A DNA stretch of 64,000 nt from Phycisphaerae bacterium. GTDB taxonomy: Bacteria > Planctomycetota > Phycisphaerae > Sedimentisphaerales > Anaerohalosphaeraceae. Position 1 is the stretch's first letter. Each line of letters begins with the position of its first letter. Shown piece after piece: positions 9,130-18,438 of this stretch. The translations under genes were made by a program, and so were the position numbers. The notes under the pieces are model-generated. The model was not told the origin of the DNA, did no database searches, and saw only the letters and a program-made list of their open reading frames with translations. The DNA lies in contig JACZKQ010000134.1 in assembly GCA_014859965.1 (NCBI GenBank), positions 1 through 64,000 of the forward strand, in the 5' to 3' direction.

Positions 9130-10953
9130 ATGAAAGACTGGACAATGAGGCTGGTTGTGCTGCTCTTGATGGTGCCGGCGGTGTGCGTGAATGGCGCGGC
9201 GCCCAAGGTGGTCGGGACGGTGCCGCAGAACGGGGACCAGACCGTGTGGCCGGGCTTGCAGCGAATACGGATCGTCTTCGACCAGGACATGGAGGCCGGT
9301 GGGTACTCGCTGTGTACAACGGACGCCCAGTTCCCGGAAATTTCCGGCGAGCCCAGGTGGGCTGACAAACGAACCTTAATATTGGCTGCAAAGCTGAAGC
9401 CAGGGACCGAGTACGGCATGAGCATCAACTCACTGGACCACAAGAACTTCAAGAACGTACTTGGAGAGCCCGCGGAGGTTCATGTCGTGACATTCAAGAC
9501 GGCTGCCGCTGGGGGCGCGGTCGCTGCGGCGTCAATCGCGCGATCGCCGGCCATGCTGCTGCAGCAGGGGCGCTACGCCGAGGAGACCGAGGGCGACCTG
9601 GACAAGGCGATCGAACTCTATGAGCAGGCTATCGAGCGAGCCGACCGGATTCAACGAATTGCCGCAGAGGCGACGTTTCAACTCGGCATGTGCCACTTGA
9701 AGAAGGGCGACAAGGCGGCGGCCGGGCACTATTTCGGGAAGGTCGTGAAGGACTTTGCCGACCAGACCTCGGTTGTTGAGAAGGCGCGGCAGCAGCTTGG
9801 CAAGATCGAGCCGGAGAAGGTGGACTCTGTGTTTGAGCAGATGTCCGATCAGGTGCTCACGTTCGTTGCGCAGACGTACGGGATACTGGTCGCCCGGGCA
9901 ATGGCGGAAAGTCTGCCCTGCAACGCCCACCTCTATTGTGTCGATGCGGACTTCAATGGCTATTCGGGCGGACTGGGGTATCATTACAACTGGACCGGGC
10001 GTTCGCTGACGGGCAGGGTCCATCTCTCGGGGACGAGTGTTCCAGATCAGACGCTCTACGATGCCACAGGGGAGAAGCTCGACATCGAAATCGTCGCCGA
10101 CCAGGAGAGGGCCAACTTCTATCACATCTACTGGATACCGAAGGAGCCGCTCAAACCGCAGGAAGCCCTCTATTTCGGTTGGAGCAACAACAAGAAAAGG
10201 GCTCTCAATCGTCTGCCGGACAGCGGCGGCGCCATGTTAACAATGCACAATGAGTACGGCCCCAAGGTGCTGGAGACGTTCTTCCTCGTGCTGCCGGCCG
10301 GGCTTGAGATCGCCGGCGAGGCAAAACCGACGGAAACTCGCGACTTCGGCGACTATAAAGTCCTCTGGTGGACCAAAGAAGTGCCCGAGAAGACGAGCCA
10401 TACTGAGAACGTACTCATACGGACTCGGGCCGGCGTTACGGATGCCACGGTGGTTGCCAATACAGTCGGCGAAGTGGTTCTGACCATATCGACCTGCGCC
10501 GAGACGGATCCTCGCGTGGCGGCGTCGCTGGTGAAATTGAAACCTCTGGATGCGAAGAAGGCCGTTACGGAGGTCGCCAGGTATCTCGATTCAGACAAGG
10601 CGACGGTGCGGCGTTCGGCGATCTTTGTACTCTGGCGGGGCGGTTTTGACAGCATTGGGCCGGTCGAGAAAAAGCTTGTCACGCTTTGCTCGCATTCGGA
10701 GAACTTGACGCGGGGCATGGCGGCCTTGGCGCTGGGTGCGGCCAAGGCTGAGGCCTCATACGATGCGCTCGTAAAGATGACGCTTGACGACGCAGACGGG
10801 TATGCACGGCGGTGTGCGGCATACGCATTAGGATGTTACGGCGACGCCAAGGCCCTGGATGTCCTGCAAAAGGCGGTTCAGGACAAGGACCCGCTGGTCG
10901 GGCAGAATGCCCAGGCAGCGATCAACATGCTGACCGAAAAGAAGGACAAGTAA
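9130..10953 (+). CDS. Exported Ig-like/TPR/HEAT repeat protein
   Basis: A 607-residue protein with a signal peptide (residues ~1-22, ending VCVNGA). Next is a Big_5-type Ig-like domain (~23-115: PQNGDQTVWPGLQRIRIVFDQDM, shortened here to its theme of conserved QDM and VVTFKTA ends), then TPR-like helices (~130-235, including YEQAIERADRIQRIAAEATFQLG), an unrecognised beta-rich middle part (~240-460), and HEAT-like repeats to the end. The start is the ATG at 9130 with GGAAAGGAG upstream. It ends 7 bases before the histidine kinase gene, so the three genes 9130-13640 form one operon. I infer a role in sensing or envelope scaffolding; no catalytic motif is visible. Confidence 0.75.
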   Translation: MKDWTMRLVVLLLMVPAVCVNGAAPKVVGTVPQNGDQTVWPGLQRIRIVFDQDMEAGGYSLCTTDAQFPEISGEPRWADKRTLILAAKLKPGTEYGMSINSLDHKNFKNVLGEPAEVHVVTFKTAAAGGAVAAASIARSPAMLLQQGRYAEETEGDLDKAIELYEQAIERADRIQRIAAEATFQLGMCHLKKGDKAAAGHYFGKVVKDFADQTSVVEKARQQLGKIEPEKVDSVFEQMSDQVLTFVAQTYGILVARAMAESLPCNAHLYCVDADFNGYSGGLGYHYNWTGRSLTGRVHLSGTSVPDQTLYDATGEKLDIEIVADQERANFYHIYWIPKEPLKPQEALYFGWSNNKKRALNRLPDSGGAMLTMHNEYGPKVLETFFLVLPAGLEIAGEAKPTETRDFGDYKVLWWTKEVPEKTSHTENVLIRTRAGVTDATVVANTVGEVVLTISTCAETDPRVAASLVKLKPLDAKKAVTEVARYLDSDKATVRRSAIFVLWRGGFDSIGPVEKKLVTLCSHSENLTRGMAALALGAAKAEASYDALVKMTLDDADGYARRCAAYALGCYGDAKALDVLQKAVQDKDPLVGQNAQAAINMLTEKKDK

Positions 10954-10960
10954 ACTGAAG

Positions 10961-12958
10961 ATGCAAGGTTCGACAAATCCGTTACGGTGGGTGATATTGC
11001 TGCTGGTGGCGGCGGTGATATTGCCCACCGTATGCCTGCTGTGGTTCATGACGCAGGCGGTGGAAAACGCACAACTGGCTGTAAAGACGAAGTTGGAGGA
11101 CGTTTATACCCGCCAGTGTCAATCCGCCGCGCAGAACGGGCTGAGGGCGGATTGGGTGTTATTGTGCACCAGTTTACCCGGCGCCGACGGCATACTTGTA
11201 TATGGCACCGCTGGCGTTCTCACGTTTCCCGTACCTGATAACATGAATGTCTCTGCCTCCGATGATTTTGAGGCGCCCTTCCGATTCGAATATGAGCACG
11301 AGTCCTATGACCAGGCTCTACAGGCATATCGCCAAATCGCCGAACGTTCGACAGATAATGCCATCCGGATCAAGGCCGAAGTTTCAGAGGCACGCTGCCT
11401 GCATAAGCTCGATAGAACGACGGAGGCGATCGCGAAACTAAATGACGTTTTGACCCGTTACGGTGACAGCGACATTGGGGTTAGAATTGAAAAGTGTCGT
11501 GCACATCTGCTGCTTCTGGACCTGTCCATGGAGGTCGACGGACCGGTATTTGAGAAGATATGGCTTGGCGCATACGATTACGCGGCGCGAGGGGTGACCC
11601 GCGATGAACTGGCGGTTGTTGGAAGGCCCGATTTCCTACAGATTGCGCTTCCGTCCGCCCTTCAGGCATTTGCCCTGACGCGACTGCTTGAGTGTGCAGA
11701 CAAGGTGGCAATGAGTGCGGATGCCAAAGCGAGAATTAAGTATGCGCAGAGGCTTGTCCCAACTCTTGAACTGTCGCTATCCGTTGCTGATCAAAGACTT
11801 GCGCCCGATTCCGATGATTGGGGGCTTTGCCGAAGGCTGGACGCCGAAGGGCAGTTATATGGCCGCTATGTGCAAATGCGGTCGCATGGCTATCTCCTGG
11901 TTTTTACGAGGGAAAGCATGGCGTCCATGTTGGTTCCCTATGTGGACGATCTGCAGAAACTGCCCTCGTTTTGCCGTGTGTACGACGAAAGAGGGGACTA
12001 CATCGCCGGGGCGGATGTTCCCGCAGGGCGAAAGCCCTTTGTCGTGGCGCCGGTGGCATGTGAATGGCCTTTTTCAGAACTCGGAACGACTTACCGATTT
12101 GATCCGGGCTGGTCGGCGCAGTTGTTTGTCGACGACGTGACCTTCGACAATGTTGCGAACAGGCAGGCAGCCGTTTACCTCTGGTCGACAATCCTGATGG
12201 TGACGTTGCTCGTCTTTTGCAGCGGAGCCGCAGCGCATCTGGTAATGAGGCAGCAGCGTACAAATCGGCTGAAAAACGATTTTATTGCGACGGTGACGCA
12301 TGAACTGAAGACGCCGCTGTCCTCGATGCGGGTGCTGGTGGATACGCTGCTGGAAGGGCGGTACGAGGACCGTGTGCAGGCCGTCGAGTACCTTCAATTG
12401 ATTTCGAAGGAGAACCTGCGGCTCAGCCGGCTGATCGACAACTTCCTGACGTTTTCGCGAATGGATCGCAACAAGCAGGCCTTCGAGATCGTGAAGACTT
12501 CGGCCAACGGGATTGCGGAGGCGGCTGTGGAGGCCATGCAGACAAAGCTCAACGGCGGACGCTGCCAATTCAGCGTGTCGATGCAGGAGCATTTGCCGAC
12601 AGTGCTTGCGGACAAGGATGCGATGGTGACAGTATTGGTGAACCTGCTGGACAATGCGTGCAAATACACGCGCGACGACAAACGCATCGAATTGAAGGTC
12701 TGCACCGAAGATAACATGGTACGCTTTTCCGTCACCGACGACGGTATCGGCATGACAGGCCGACAGGTGAAACGGATATTTGACCGGTTCTATCAAGCGG
12801 ATACTTCGCTCTCTCGGCGGGCCGAGGGCGCGGGCCTGGGCCTTGCAATCGTCAAGTTCATCTGCGAAGCCCATCATGCAAAGATAACAGTCAACAGCCA
12901 GCCCGGCGAGGGAAGCACCTTTACCATAGGACTCCCGGGTGCCGAGAGTAACGGATAA
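10961..12958 (+). CDS. Membrane sensor histidine kinase with TPR-like outside domain
   Basis: A 665-residue kinase. A first membrane helix lies at residues ~9-30 and a second at ~403-427; the ~370 residues between are outside the cytoplasm. That domain contains TPR-like helix pairs around residues 110-180 (YDQALQAYRQIAER, TTEAIAKLNDVLTRYG) rather than a known ligand fold. There is no HAMP: the second helix leads straight to the H-box (ATVTHELKTPLSSM, H447), followed by an N-box (LVNLLDNACKYT), DDGIGM and GAGLGLAIVK. All kinase boxes look intact. It sits between an exported TPR/HEAT protein and its response regulator, 4 bases from the latter. Confidence 0.92.
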   Translation: MQGSTNPLRWVILLLVAAVILPTVCLLWFMTQAVENAQLAVKTKLEDVYTRQCQSAAQNGLRADWVLLCTSLPGADGILVYGTAGVLTFPVPDNMNVSASDDFEAPFRFEYEHESYDQALQAYRQIAERSTDNAIRIKAEVSEARCLHKLDRTTEAIAKLNDVLTRYGDSDIGVRIEKCRAHLLLLDLSMEVDGPVFEKIWLGAYDYAARGVTRDELAVVGRPDFLQIALPSALQAFALTRLLECADKVAMSADAKARIKYAQRLVPTLELSLSVADQRLAPDSDDWGLCRRLDAEGQLYGRYVQMRSHGYLLVFTRESMASMLVPYVDDLQKLPSFCRVYDERGDYIAGADVPAGRKPFVVAPVACEWPFSELGTTYRFDPGWSAQLFVDDVTFDNVANRQAAVYLWSTILMVTLLVFCSGAAAHLVMRQQRTNRLKNDFIATVTHELKTPLSSMRVLVDTLLEGRYEDRVQAVEYLQLISKENLRLSRLIDNFLTFSRMDRNKQAFEIVKTSANGIAEAAVEAMQTKLNGGRCQFSVSMQEHLPTVLADKDAMVTVLVNLLDNACKYTRDDKRIELKVCTEDNMVRFSVTDDGIGMTGRQVKRIFDRFYQADTSLSRRAEGAGLGLAIVKFICEAHHAKITVNSQPGEGSTFTIGLPGAESNG

Positions 12959-12962
12959 TGCG

Positions 12963-13640
12963 ATGGAAACGGTTCTGATCATTGAAGACGATGCGACGAT
13001 GCTGCGGGGGCTGAAGGACAACTTTGGCTATGCGGGTTACAATGTCCTTGCGGCGGCCGACGGCGAGACGGGGCTGAACACCGCGCTCGACGCCAAACCC
13101 GACCTGATCATCCTCGATATCATGCTGCCGGAGATTAACGGCTATGAGGTTTGCCGCCTCATCCGCAAGGAAAAGCTCGATATGCCGATCATTATGCTCA
13201 CTGCAAAGGGAGAAGAGTCGGACATCATTCTTGGCCTTAACCTCGGCGCTGACGACTACGTCACTAAGCCGTTCAGCATCAAGGAATTGCTCGCCCGCGC
13301 GGCCGCCTTCCTGCGGCGGAGGCGGCAGGAGGAACAGGACGCATACACGTTCGGGGATTTCGTCTACGACGTGCCCGCGCGAAAGCTCATGCGTAAGAAA
13401 CGTGAGATAGAGCTTTCGCCCAAGGAATACAAGCTGCTCGAACTGTTCGTCAAGCGGCAGGGCAAAGCATTGACCCGGGATGAAATCCTCAACACCGTCT
13501 GGGGCTACAACAGTTTCGCCGGCCACCGCAGCGTCGACCGATTTGTCACCACCCTGCGAGGCAAGATAGAACCCGACTCGCACAACCCCACCTTTATCCA
13601 CACCCTGAGAGAAATAGGCTACAAGTTCGAACCTTGCTGA
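12963..13640 (+). CDS. OmpR/PhoB-family response regulator
   Basis: A 225-residue regulator. The receiver has IEDD acidic residues at the N-terminus, the phosphorylated Asp at D52 (LIILDIMLPE), the switch Thr in MLTAKGEE and the Lys in DYVTKPFS. The C-terminal winged helix (FGDFVYD...LSPKEYKLLELFV...VDRFVTTLRGKIE...GYKFEPC) is a PhoB-type DNA-binding domain. The ATG at 12963 lies 4 bases after the kinase stop; a GTG 24 bases earlier is possible. It is the obvious partner of the upstream kinase. Its targets are not visible. Confidence 0.95.
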   Translation: METVLIIEDDATMLRGLKDNFGYAGYNVLAAADGETGLNTALDAKPDLIILDIMLPEINGYEVCRLIRKEKLDMPIIMLTAKGEESDIILGLNLGADDYVTKPFSIKELLARAAAFLRRRRQEEQDAYTFGDFVYDVPARKLMRKKREIELSPKEYKLLELFVKRQGKALTRDEILNTVWGYNSFAGHRSVDRFVTTLRGKIEPDSHNPTFIHTLREIGYKFEPC

Positions 13641-13659
13641 CGCTTGCCGGTGCGGTGAA

Positions 13660-14535
13660 TTACTTGACGATCTGGGTGCCGATGCCTTTGTCGGTATAGA
13701 TCTCCAGGAGCAGCGAGTGCGGAATTCGGCCGTCGATGATGTGGGCCTTTTTGGCTCCGCCATCCAGCGCAGTGATGCAGGCCTCGACCTTGGGCTTCAT
13801 GCCGGAGGTGATCACGCCGTCGGCGATCATCTTTTCGATCTCGGCTTCGCTTGCGGAAGATATCTGGGTTGCGGGGTCGTTAATGTCAGTGAAAATGCCG
13901 TGCGTGTCGCTGAGGACGACGAGCTTTTCGGCCTCGACGGCGGCCGCGACCTTTCCCGCGACGCTGTCGGCATTGATGTTCAGTTTGCCGCCGGTCTTGG
14001 TGCAGCCGATGGTGGCGATGACGGGAATCACGCCGGCGTTGCAGACGGTGGTGAGCAGGCCGGCGTTGACGTGGATGACCTTGCCCACCAGACCCAGGTC
14101 GAGCTTGCGGCCGTCCTCGCCCTGCATCTGCAGCGGTTCGGCAAAGACCACGCAACTGCTGAGACTGTGCAGGCCCATGGCCTTGCAGCCCAACTCTTCG
14201 ATCATTTCGCAGATGGGAGTGTTGATCTTGTGGATGAGCGTGTGCTCGGCGATCGCCAGCGTCCGCTGGTCGGTGTATCGCCGGCCGTGCACCCAGACCG
14301 GCTCCAGGCCAGCGTCGGCCATCGCTTTGGTGATGGCCTTGCCGCCGCCGTGAATGATGATTGAGCGGATGCCGACTGTGGCCATAAACACGATATCAGT
14401 AAGCAGCTTTTTCTGCAGATCGAGGTCTTCGAGGATGCTGCCGCCGAGTTTGACCACAACGATGCGGCCATGAAAGCGGCGGATATACGCCATCGCCTCG
14501 ATGAGTGCCTTTGCCTTTTCAATCGCTTTTTCCAT
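13660..14535 (-). CDS. argB: Acetylglutamate kinase
   Basis: Phosphorylates N-acetylglutamate in arginine synthesis. Signatures: VVVKLGGSIL at the N-terminus, IHGGGKAI for the substrate loop, VWVHGRRYTD, NINADSVAGKVAAAV and LVVLSDTHGI for the ATP side, and the late GGMKPK-like motif as SGMKPKVEACI. The 291-residue length is normal. The ATG at 14535 has AGGAT upstream. It lies 35 bases downstream of tRNA-Thr on the same strand, so the two may share a transcript. It is convergent with the two-component operon and apart from argDF. Confidence 0.95.
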   Translation of the reverse strand: MEKAIEKAKALIEAMAYIRRFHGRIVVVKLGGSILEDLDLQKKLLTDIVFMATVGIRSIIIHGGGKAITKAMADAGLEPVWVHGRRYTDQRTLAIAEHTLIHKINTPICEMIEELGCKAMGLHSLSSCVVFAEPLQMQGEDGRKLDLGLVGKVIHVNAGLLTTVCNAGVIPVIATIGCTKTGGKLNINADSVAGKVAAAVEAEKLVVLSDTHGIFTDINDPATQISSASEAEIEKMIADGVITSGMKPKVEACITALDGGAKKAHIIDGRIPHSLLLEIYTDKGIGTQIVK

Positions 14536-14570
14536 GGATGATCCTGCTAAAACCACGTTTCATGCTGAAA

Positions 14571-14642
14571 AGCCAACGGAGGGAATCGAACCCTCAACCG
14601 CTGGTTTACAAAACCAGTGCTCTACCGTTGAGCTACGTTGGC
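14571..14642 (-). tRNA. tRNA-Thr (anticodon TGT)
   Basis: Read on the minus strand, the acceptor arms GCCAACG and CGTTGGC pair fully. The D-arm is GCTC/GAGC, the anticodon arm has CTGGT and ACCAG flanking a loop with TGT, and the T-arm holds GTTCGATTC. The length is 72 nt and no CCA is encoded. argB follows in the same direction. Confidence 0.95.
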
Positions 14643-14755
14643 GACGGCCTGCGGCATCACGCTTCTTTCTGCCGGCACAAACGGGGTATACTACGTATGG
14701 GGGCCCGCGGTTGCAAGACATTTCTATGCAATCTTACGCTGCTGCGACTGGGGGG

Positions 14756-14783
14756 TTGAGTTGTTGGAGAAAGTGTCTATACT
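14756..14783 (+). promoter_or_regulatory. Likely promoter for glyQS
   Basis: TTGAGT (14756-14761) and TATACT (14778-14783) are separated by 16 bases. They lie about 90 bases before the glyQS start in the only direction that has a gene downstream. No T-box-like leader is apparent in the remaining 90 bases. Confidence 0.5.
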
Positions 14784-14871
14784 GTGGGGTCTTTGCCGGT
14801 GCAGAGTCATTCGATGGCGCGGGCGCCATTGTGACGCTATGGCGCGGCATTTTTAGGATTTAAGGTGTTTT

Positions 14872-16338
14872 ATGGCTAAGATTACAAAACTGGATGACAT
14901 TGTGTCGCTTTGCAAGCGGCGTGGTTTTATTTTTCAGTCGAGCGAGATATACGGTGGGCTGGCGAGCTGTTACGACTACGGCCCCTTGGGTGTGGAGCTC
15001 AAGAGGAACGTTCGGAACGCCTGGTGGAAGCGGGTCGTGCAGATGCGGGACGATATTGTCGGCTTGGATTGCAGTATTCTGATGCATCCGATGGTGTGGA
15101 AGGCGTCCGGACATGCCGACAAGTTCGCGGACCTGGTGACGGTATGCCGCAAGTGCAATACCCGCTCGCGGGTGGACCATCTGGCCGACGACGGCGAGGA
15201 GCATACGGCGCACGTGCGGGTGGAGGCGGCGATGGCCGAGGCGGGGGAACTGGCGAGGAAGAAGTGCCCGGCCTGCGGGGCGGTGGGTCAGTTTGCCGAG
15301 CCCATGGCGTTTCGGTTGATGTTCGAGACGGAAATGGGGGCGAACGTTGACGACACGATGACGCTGTTTCTCCGGCCCGAGACGGCGCAGGGCATTTTTG
15401 TCAACTTCCGCAACGTTATGGACTCGACCCGCGTGAAGGTTCCGTTCGGCATCGCCCAGATCGGCAAGAGCTTTCGCAATGAAGTGACGACGAAGGCGTT
15501 TATCTTCCGGACGCGGGAGTTCGAGCAGGCGGAGCTGGAGTTTTTCTGTGCACCCGGGACGGACGACCAGTGGTACGAATACTGGAAAGCGGAGCGGTTC
15601 AGGTGGTATACCGACCTCGGGATTCAAGGCGAGAACCTGCGGCTGCGCGAGCATGATCCGGACGAGTTGGCGCATTATGCAAAGGGGTGCGTGGATGTGG
15701 AGTATCGGTTCCCGTTCGGGTCAGGCGACTGGCAGGAGTTGGAGGGGATCGCCAACCGGACGGACTTCGACCTGCGGCAGCACCAGCGAGGCATGCGGAC
15801 GATGAACGACTGGTATGAGGCGGGGCGCGATTTGACAAAGATTACGCTCAAGGAGGAGGATGCCGATTACATCAAAGGGCCGCTGTCGTACTTCAACGAG
15901 GAGACGAAGGAGCGGTTTGTGCCCTATGTGATCGAGCCGAGCGCGGGGATCGACCGGAGCACGTTAGCGTTTCTGGTGGACGCGTATGACGAGGAGGAGG
16001 TCAAGGGCGAGACACGAAATGTGCTGCGGTTTCATCCGGATTTGGCGCCGGTGAAGGCAGCGATCTTTCCGCTGGTGAAGAAGGATGGAATGCCGGAGAT
16101 TGCGCGGAAGATATATGACGACCTGAAGGCGCGGTTTACATGCTTCTACGATGAGAAGGGGGCGGTGGGGCGGCGCTATCGGCGGCAGGACGAGGCGGGG
16201 ACGCCGTTCTGTATTACCGTGGATGGTCAATCGAAAGAGGACAATACCGTGACGGTTCGCGACCGGGATTCGATGGAGCAGATCCGCGTGGGCGCCGATC
16301 AGATTCGTGGATATCTGATGGAGCGGCTCGGGATGTAG
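14872..16338 (+). CDS. glyQS: Glycyl-tRNA synthetase, dimeric class II type
   Basis: Charges tRNA-Gly. The 488-residue protein is the single-chain alpha2 type found in eukaryotes, archaea and some bacteria, not the alpha2beta2 type. The N-terminus has RGFIFQSSEIYGG and YDYGPLGVELK; motif 2 is SFRNEVTTKAFIFRTREFEQ; motif 3 is EPSAGIDRSTLAFL; the anticodon-binding domain is at the C-terminus. A Zn-type cluster CRKC...CPAC is inserted near residue 90-140. The gene is intact. Confidence 0.96.
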   Translation: MAKITKLDDIVSLCKRRGFIFQSSEIYGGLASCYDYGPLGVELKRNVRNAWWKRVVQMRDDIVGLDCSILMHPMVWKASGHADKFADLVTVCRKCNTRSRVDHLADDGEEHTAHVRVEAAMAEAGELARKKCPACGAVGQFAEPMAFRLMFETEMGANVDDTMTLFLRPETAQGIFVNFRNVMDSTRVKVPFGIAQIGKSFRNEVTTKAFIFRTREFEQAELEFFCAPGTDDQWYEYWKAERFRWYTDLGIQGENLRLREHDPDELAHYAKGCVDVEYRFPFGSGDWQELEGIANRTDFDLRQHQRGMRTMNDWYEAGRDLTKITLKEEDADYIKGPLSYFNEETKERFVPYVIEPSAGIDRSTLAFLVDAYDEEEVKGETRNVLRFHPDLAPVKAAIFPLVKKDGMPEIARKIYDDLKARFTCFYDEKGAVGRRYRRQDEAGTPFCITVDGQSKEDNTVTVRDRDSMEQIRVGADQIRGYLMERLGM

Positions 16339-16369
16339 ACAAGTCTTGGCCGCTGAAAAGGGCCGTATC

Positions 16370-17962
16370 ATGGCTGATAATGCTGCCGACAAGAGGCGCA
16401 GCAGGATTGTGGCGATCCTGGGATGGGCGTATGCCGTCGAGCGGTGTATTGCGGCGGCGGTGTTGGCGGCGGTGCTGATGGCAGCCCTGGTGGTGCGGGC
16501 GCCGTGGCGGATCAATATGGTGATTGGTCTCCTTTTGGCCAATGTGGTGCTGTCACCGCGGCATCTGCGGTTCGTATTCGACATAGTTACAATCGTTGTA
16601 TTTGCCGGGGTGGCGGCCTGGGTTTTCAGTCCTAATAATGATGTAGGCCGATGGGAACCTTACATCTACGAGCGGGACATTGCGCAAGCGGAGGCCGCGC
16701 GGGCGATCAGGCCGGAAGAGAATGCGGCAGCCCTCTATGCGAAGCTGTTCACAGCGCACCATCCCGATCTTTTTGATTCGGAGTTGTACGAGGGGGATAT
16801 CGACCGGGAGACACTCACGCGGGCGTGGCGCGATGTGGATTTTCCGGAGGTCAAACTTTGGCTGCAAAGCCATGCCGACGCGTTCGCCTTGCTGGCTGAG
16901 GCGGCGAAACTGCCGCAATGCCGATTTCCGCTTGTGACAACTCAGCTCCAGCAGGATGCGCAGATGCTGCGGAATAACCTGTTGAAGCGGTGGGCACTGG
17001 CTTTGGAGCGTGCGGCGAACAACGATTTCGGCGAGGGGCGAGACGCCGAGGCGATGGATAAGATTCGCATCCTGCGGCGCATGGCCGAGCACCTGTACCA
17101 GCAAAAGATGCTTCTCGATATGCCGCGCGGGCTGGAATTGGAGCGGATGGCCTGCACTGTCATGAGCCGTTTGATTGTGGAATGTGAGCCTGCCGAGGAG
17201 GTGCTGGGGGAGATGGAGCATTGGTTCCTGGACCTCGAAGAGACGCTGGATGAGGACTGGGCAAAGGTATTCGACCACGAGAAGCTGAAAATCAAGCATA
17301 TTGCCGGACTAATGTACGAGGTCAACGAGGCGGGCAAGGTGCGATGCGGTCGCCATTCGATTGATGCTTTCAATCGTCAGTTCAAGATGGGTTTGCACGC
17401 GGTGCGGCGCTGGGAGCATGCGCCCCGCCTGACGGCGCTGTTTCTATGGTTCACGATTCCGCATCGGCCGGAGTATGCAGGGAGGGTGATCGACCGGATA
17501 TTTGAACGCTACTTTACGACAATGGCGGCGCCCGGGGGCCATGACGCGCTGCTCAGGGCTGTGGAGGACCTGCAACTCAACTACAAAGGGATCATCGAAT
17601 TAGCGGCGTGGCGAACGGTGAACTGGGTGCATCCGCATCGGCAGCAATGGTCCAAGCGGTTGACGTGTCGTAACGCAACGCTGGTCCTCATCGCGCTGAA
17701 GCGGCATCAGCGCCGTCACGGGGATTGGCCGAAGACACTGGAAGCGGTTGCCGAGGCGGGAGATTTTCCTATTATCGTCGACCCCATCAACGGCGGGCGT
17801 TTTGCCTATCACCGGAGCGGGGACAGCTTTCTGCTCTACAGTATGGGAAAAAACGGTATCGATGAGGACGGTCGGAACGATCCGCGAGAGGGCAGCGACG
17901 ACCTGTGGATCTGGCCGGCCCGGGTTTCTATGTTGGGGGGAGCCGGGCCTGATGTAGAGTGA
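16370..17962 (+). CDS. Unrecognised membrane-anchored protein
   Basis: A 530-residue protein. Two or three hydrophobic helices occupy about residues 16-80 (AAVLAAVLMAALVV, INMVIGLLLANVVL, IVTIVVFAGVAAWVF); the remaining ~440 residues are soluble, mainly helical and rich in Glu and Arg, with no motif I recognise. The C-terminus (YHRSGDSFLLYSMGKNGIDEDG) resembles the last strands of planctomycete proteins whose ends look like type II secretion pseudopilin tails (YSxGxNGxDDGG). The start is the ATG at 16370 after AAAAGGG; a TTG at 16346 is possible. It begins 31 bases after glyQS. Confidence 0.65.
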   Translation: MADNAADKRRSRIVAILGWAYAVERCIAAAVLAAVLMAALVVRAPWRINMVIGLLLANVVLSPRHLRFVFDIVTIVVFAGVAAWVFSPNNDVGRWEPYIYERDIAQAEAARAIRPEENAAALYAKLFTAHHPDLFDSELYEGDIDRETLTRAWRDVDFPEVKLWLQSHADAFALLAEAAKLPQCRFPLVTTQLQQDAQMLRNNLLKRWALALERAANNDFGEGRDAEAMDKIRILRRMAEHLYQQKMLLDMPRGLELERMACTVMSRLIVECEPAEEVLGEMEHWFLDLEETLDEDWAKVFDHEKLKIKHIAGLMYEVNEAGKVRCGRHSIDAFNRQFKMGLHAVRRWEHAPRLTALFLWFTIPHRPEYAGRVIDRIFERYFTTMAAPGGHDALLRAVEDLQLNYKGIIELAAWRTVNWVHPHRQQWSKRLTCRNATLVLIALKRHQRRHGDWPKTLEAVAEAGDFPIIVDPINGGRFAYHRSGDSFLLYSMGKNGIDEDGRNDPREGSDDLWIWPARVSMLGGAGPDVE

Positions 17963-18438
17963 TAAGCTGCGTGCATCTCGTCGCTTAATATTCGATCCTT
18001 GGACTGTCCAGCGCGTGTCTGATAAGCTTGCCGCACAGTCCTGTCTGTACCGCGGGCAGGGGCATACCGAGGAGGCGGGGGCAATAAACTCTCCGTTCCG
18101 TGCGTCTGTGCTGTGAGAGCGTCGACACGGACGTCAAGAAGCGGCAAATTCCTGGATTTCAGACGGCGGTAAATTGCGCGCTAAAATTGTGTCAAGGCCG
18201 CTTGAATCTGTCGATAGAAACAAATGCCGGGGTGCTAATGAAAAGAGGAATGTGTCAGATGTTGAGATACGCGTGCATTTATTCGGACGGATCGAAACGA
18301 TTTAATGCATGATTTCTCGAATAAGTCGGTGTATTTGCTTGACGTGGTGGAATCCCTGCATATAATAAGGTCACCGGCACGGCCGGTCGGGGGCCCCAAG
18401 GGGATCTGTTGTTCAGGACCTTATCGGACGGAGTTGGC
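17963..18438. other. Long intergenic stretch with one promoter
   Basis: These 476 bases hold no convincing gene. I see no tRNA, no clear structured RNA and no repeats. The only strong signal is the promoter at 18339-18366. A strong GC-rich run (GGGGGCCCC) sits between that promoter and the start of the next gene. Confidence 0.5.
18339..18366 (+). promoter_or_regulatory. Strong sigma-70 promoter
   Basis: TTGACG (18339-18344) is followed after 16 bases by a perfect TATAAT (18361-18366). It is about 72 bases before the GTG start of the HEAT-repeat gene and points at it. It is among the best consensus promoters in the window. Confidence 0.7.

Noticed and set aside
14643-14871. T-box or similar leader before glyQS
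   Set aside because: No T-box sequence or specifier loop pattern is visible; only a plain promoter is seen.
17963-18438. Possible non-coding RNA in the long gap before the HEAT gene
   Set aside because: I could not identify a conserved RNA family or a paired structure stronger than background.
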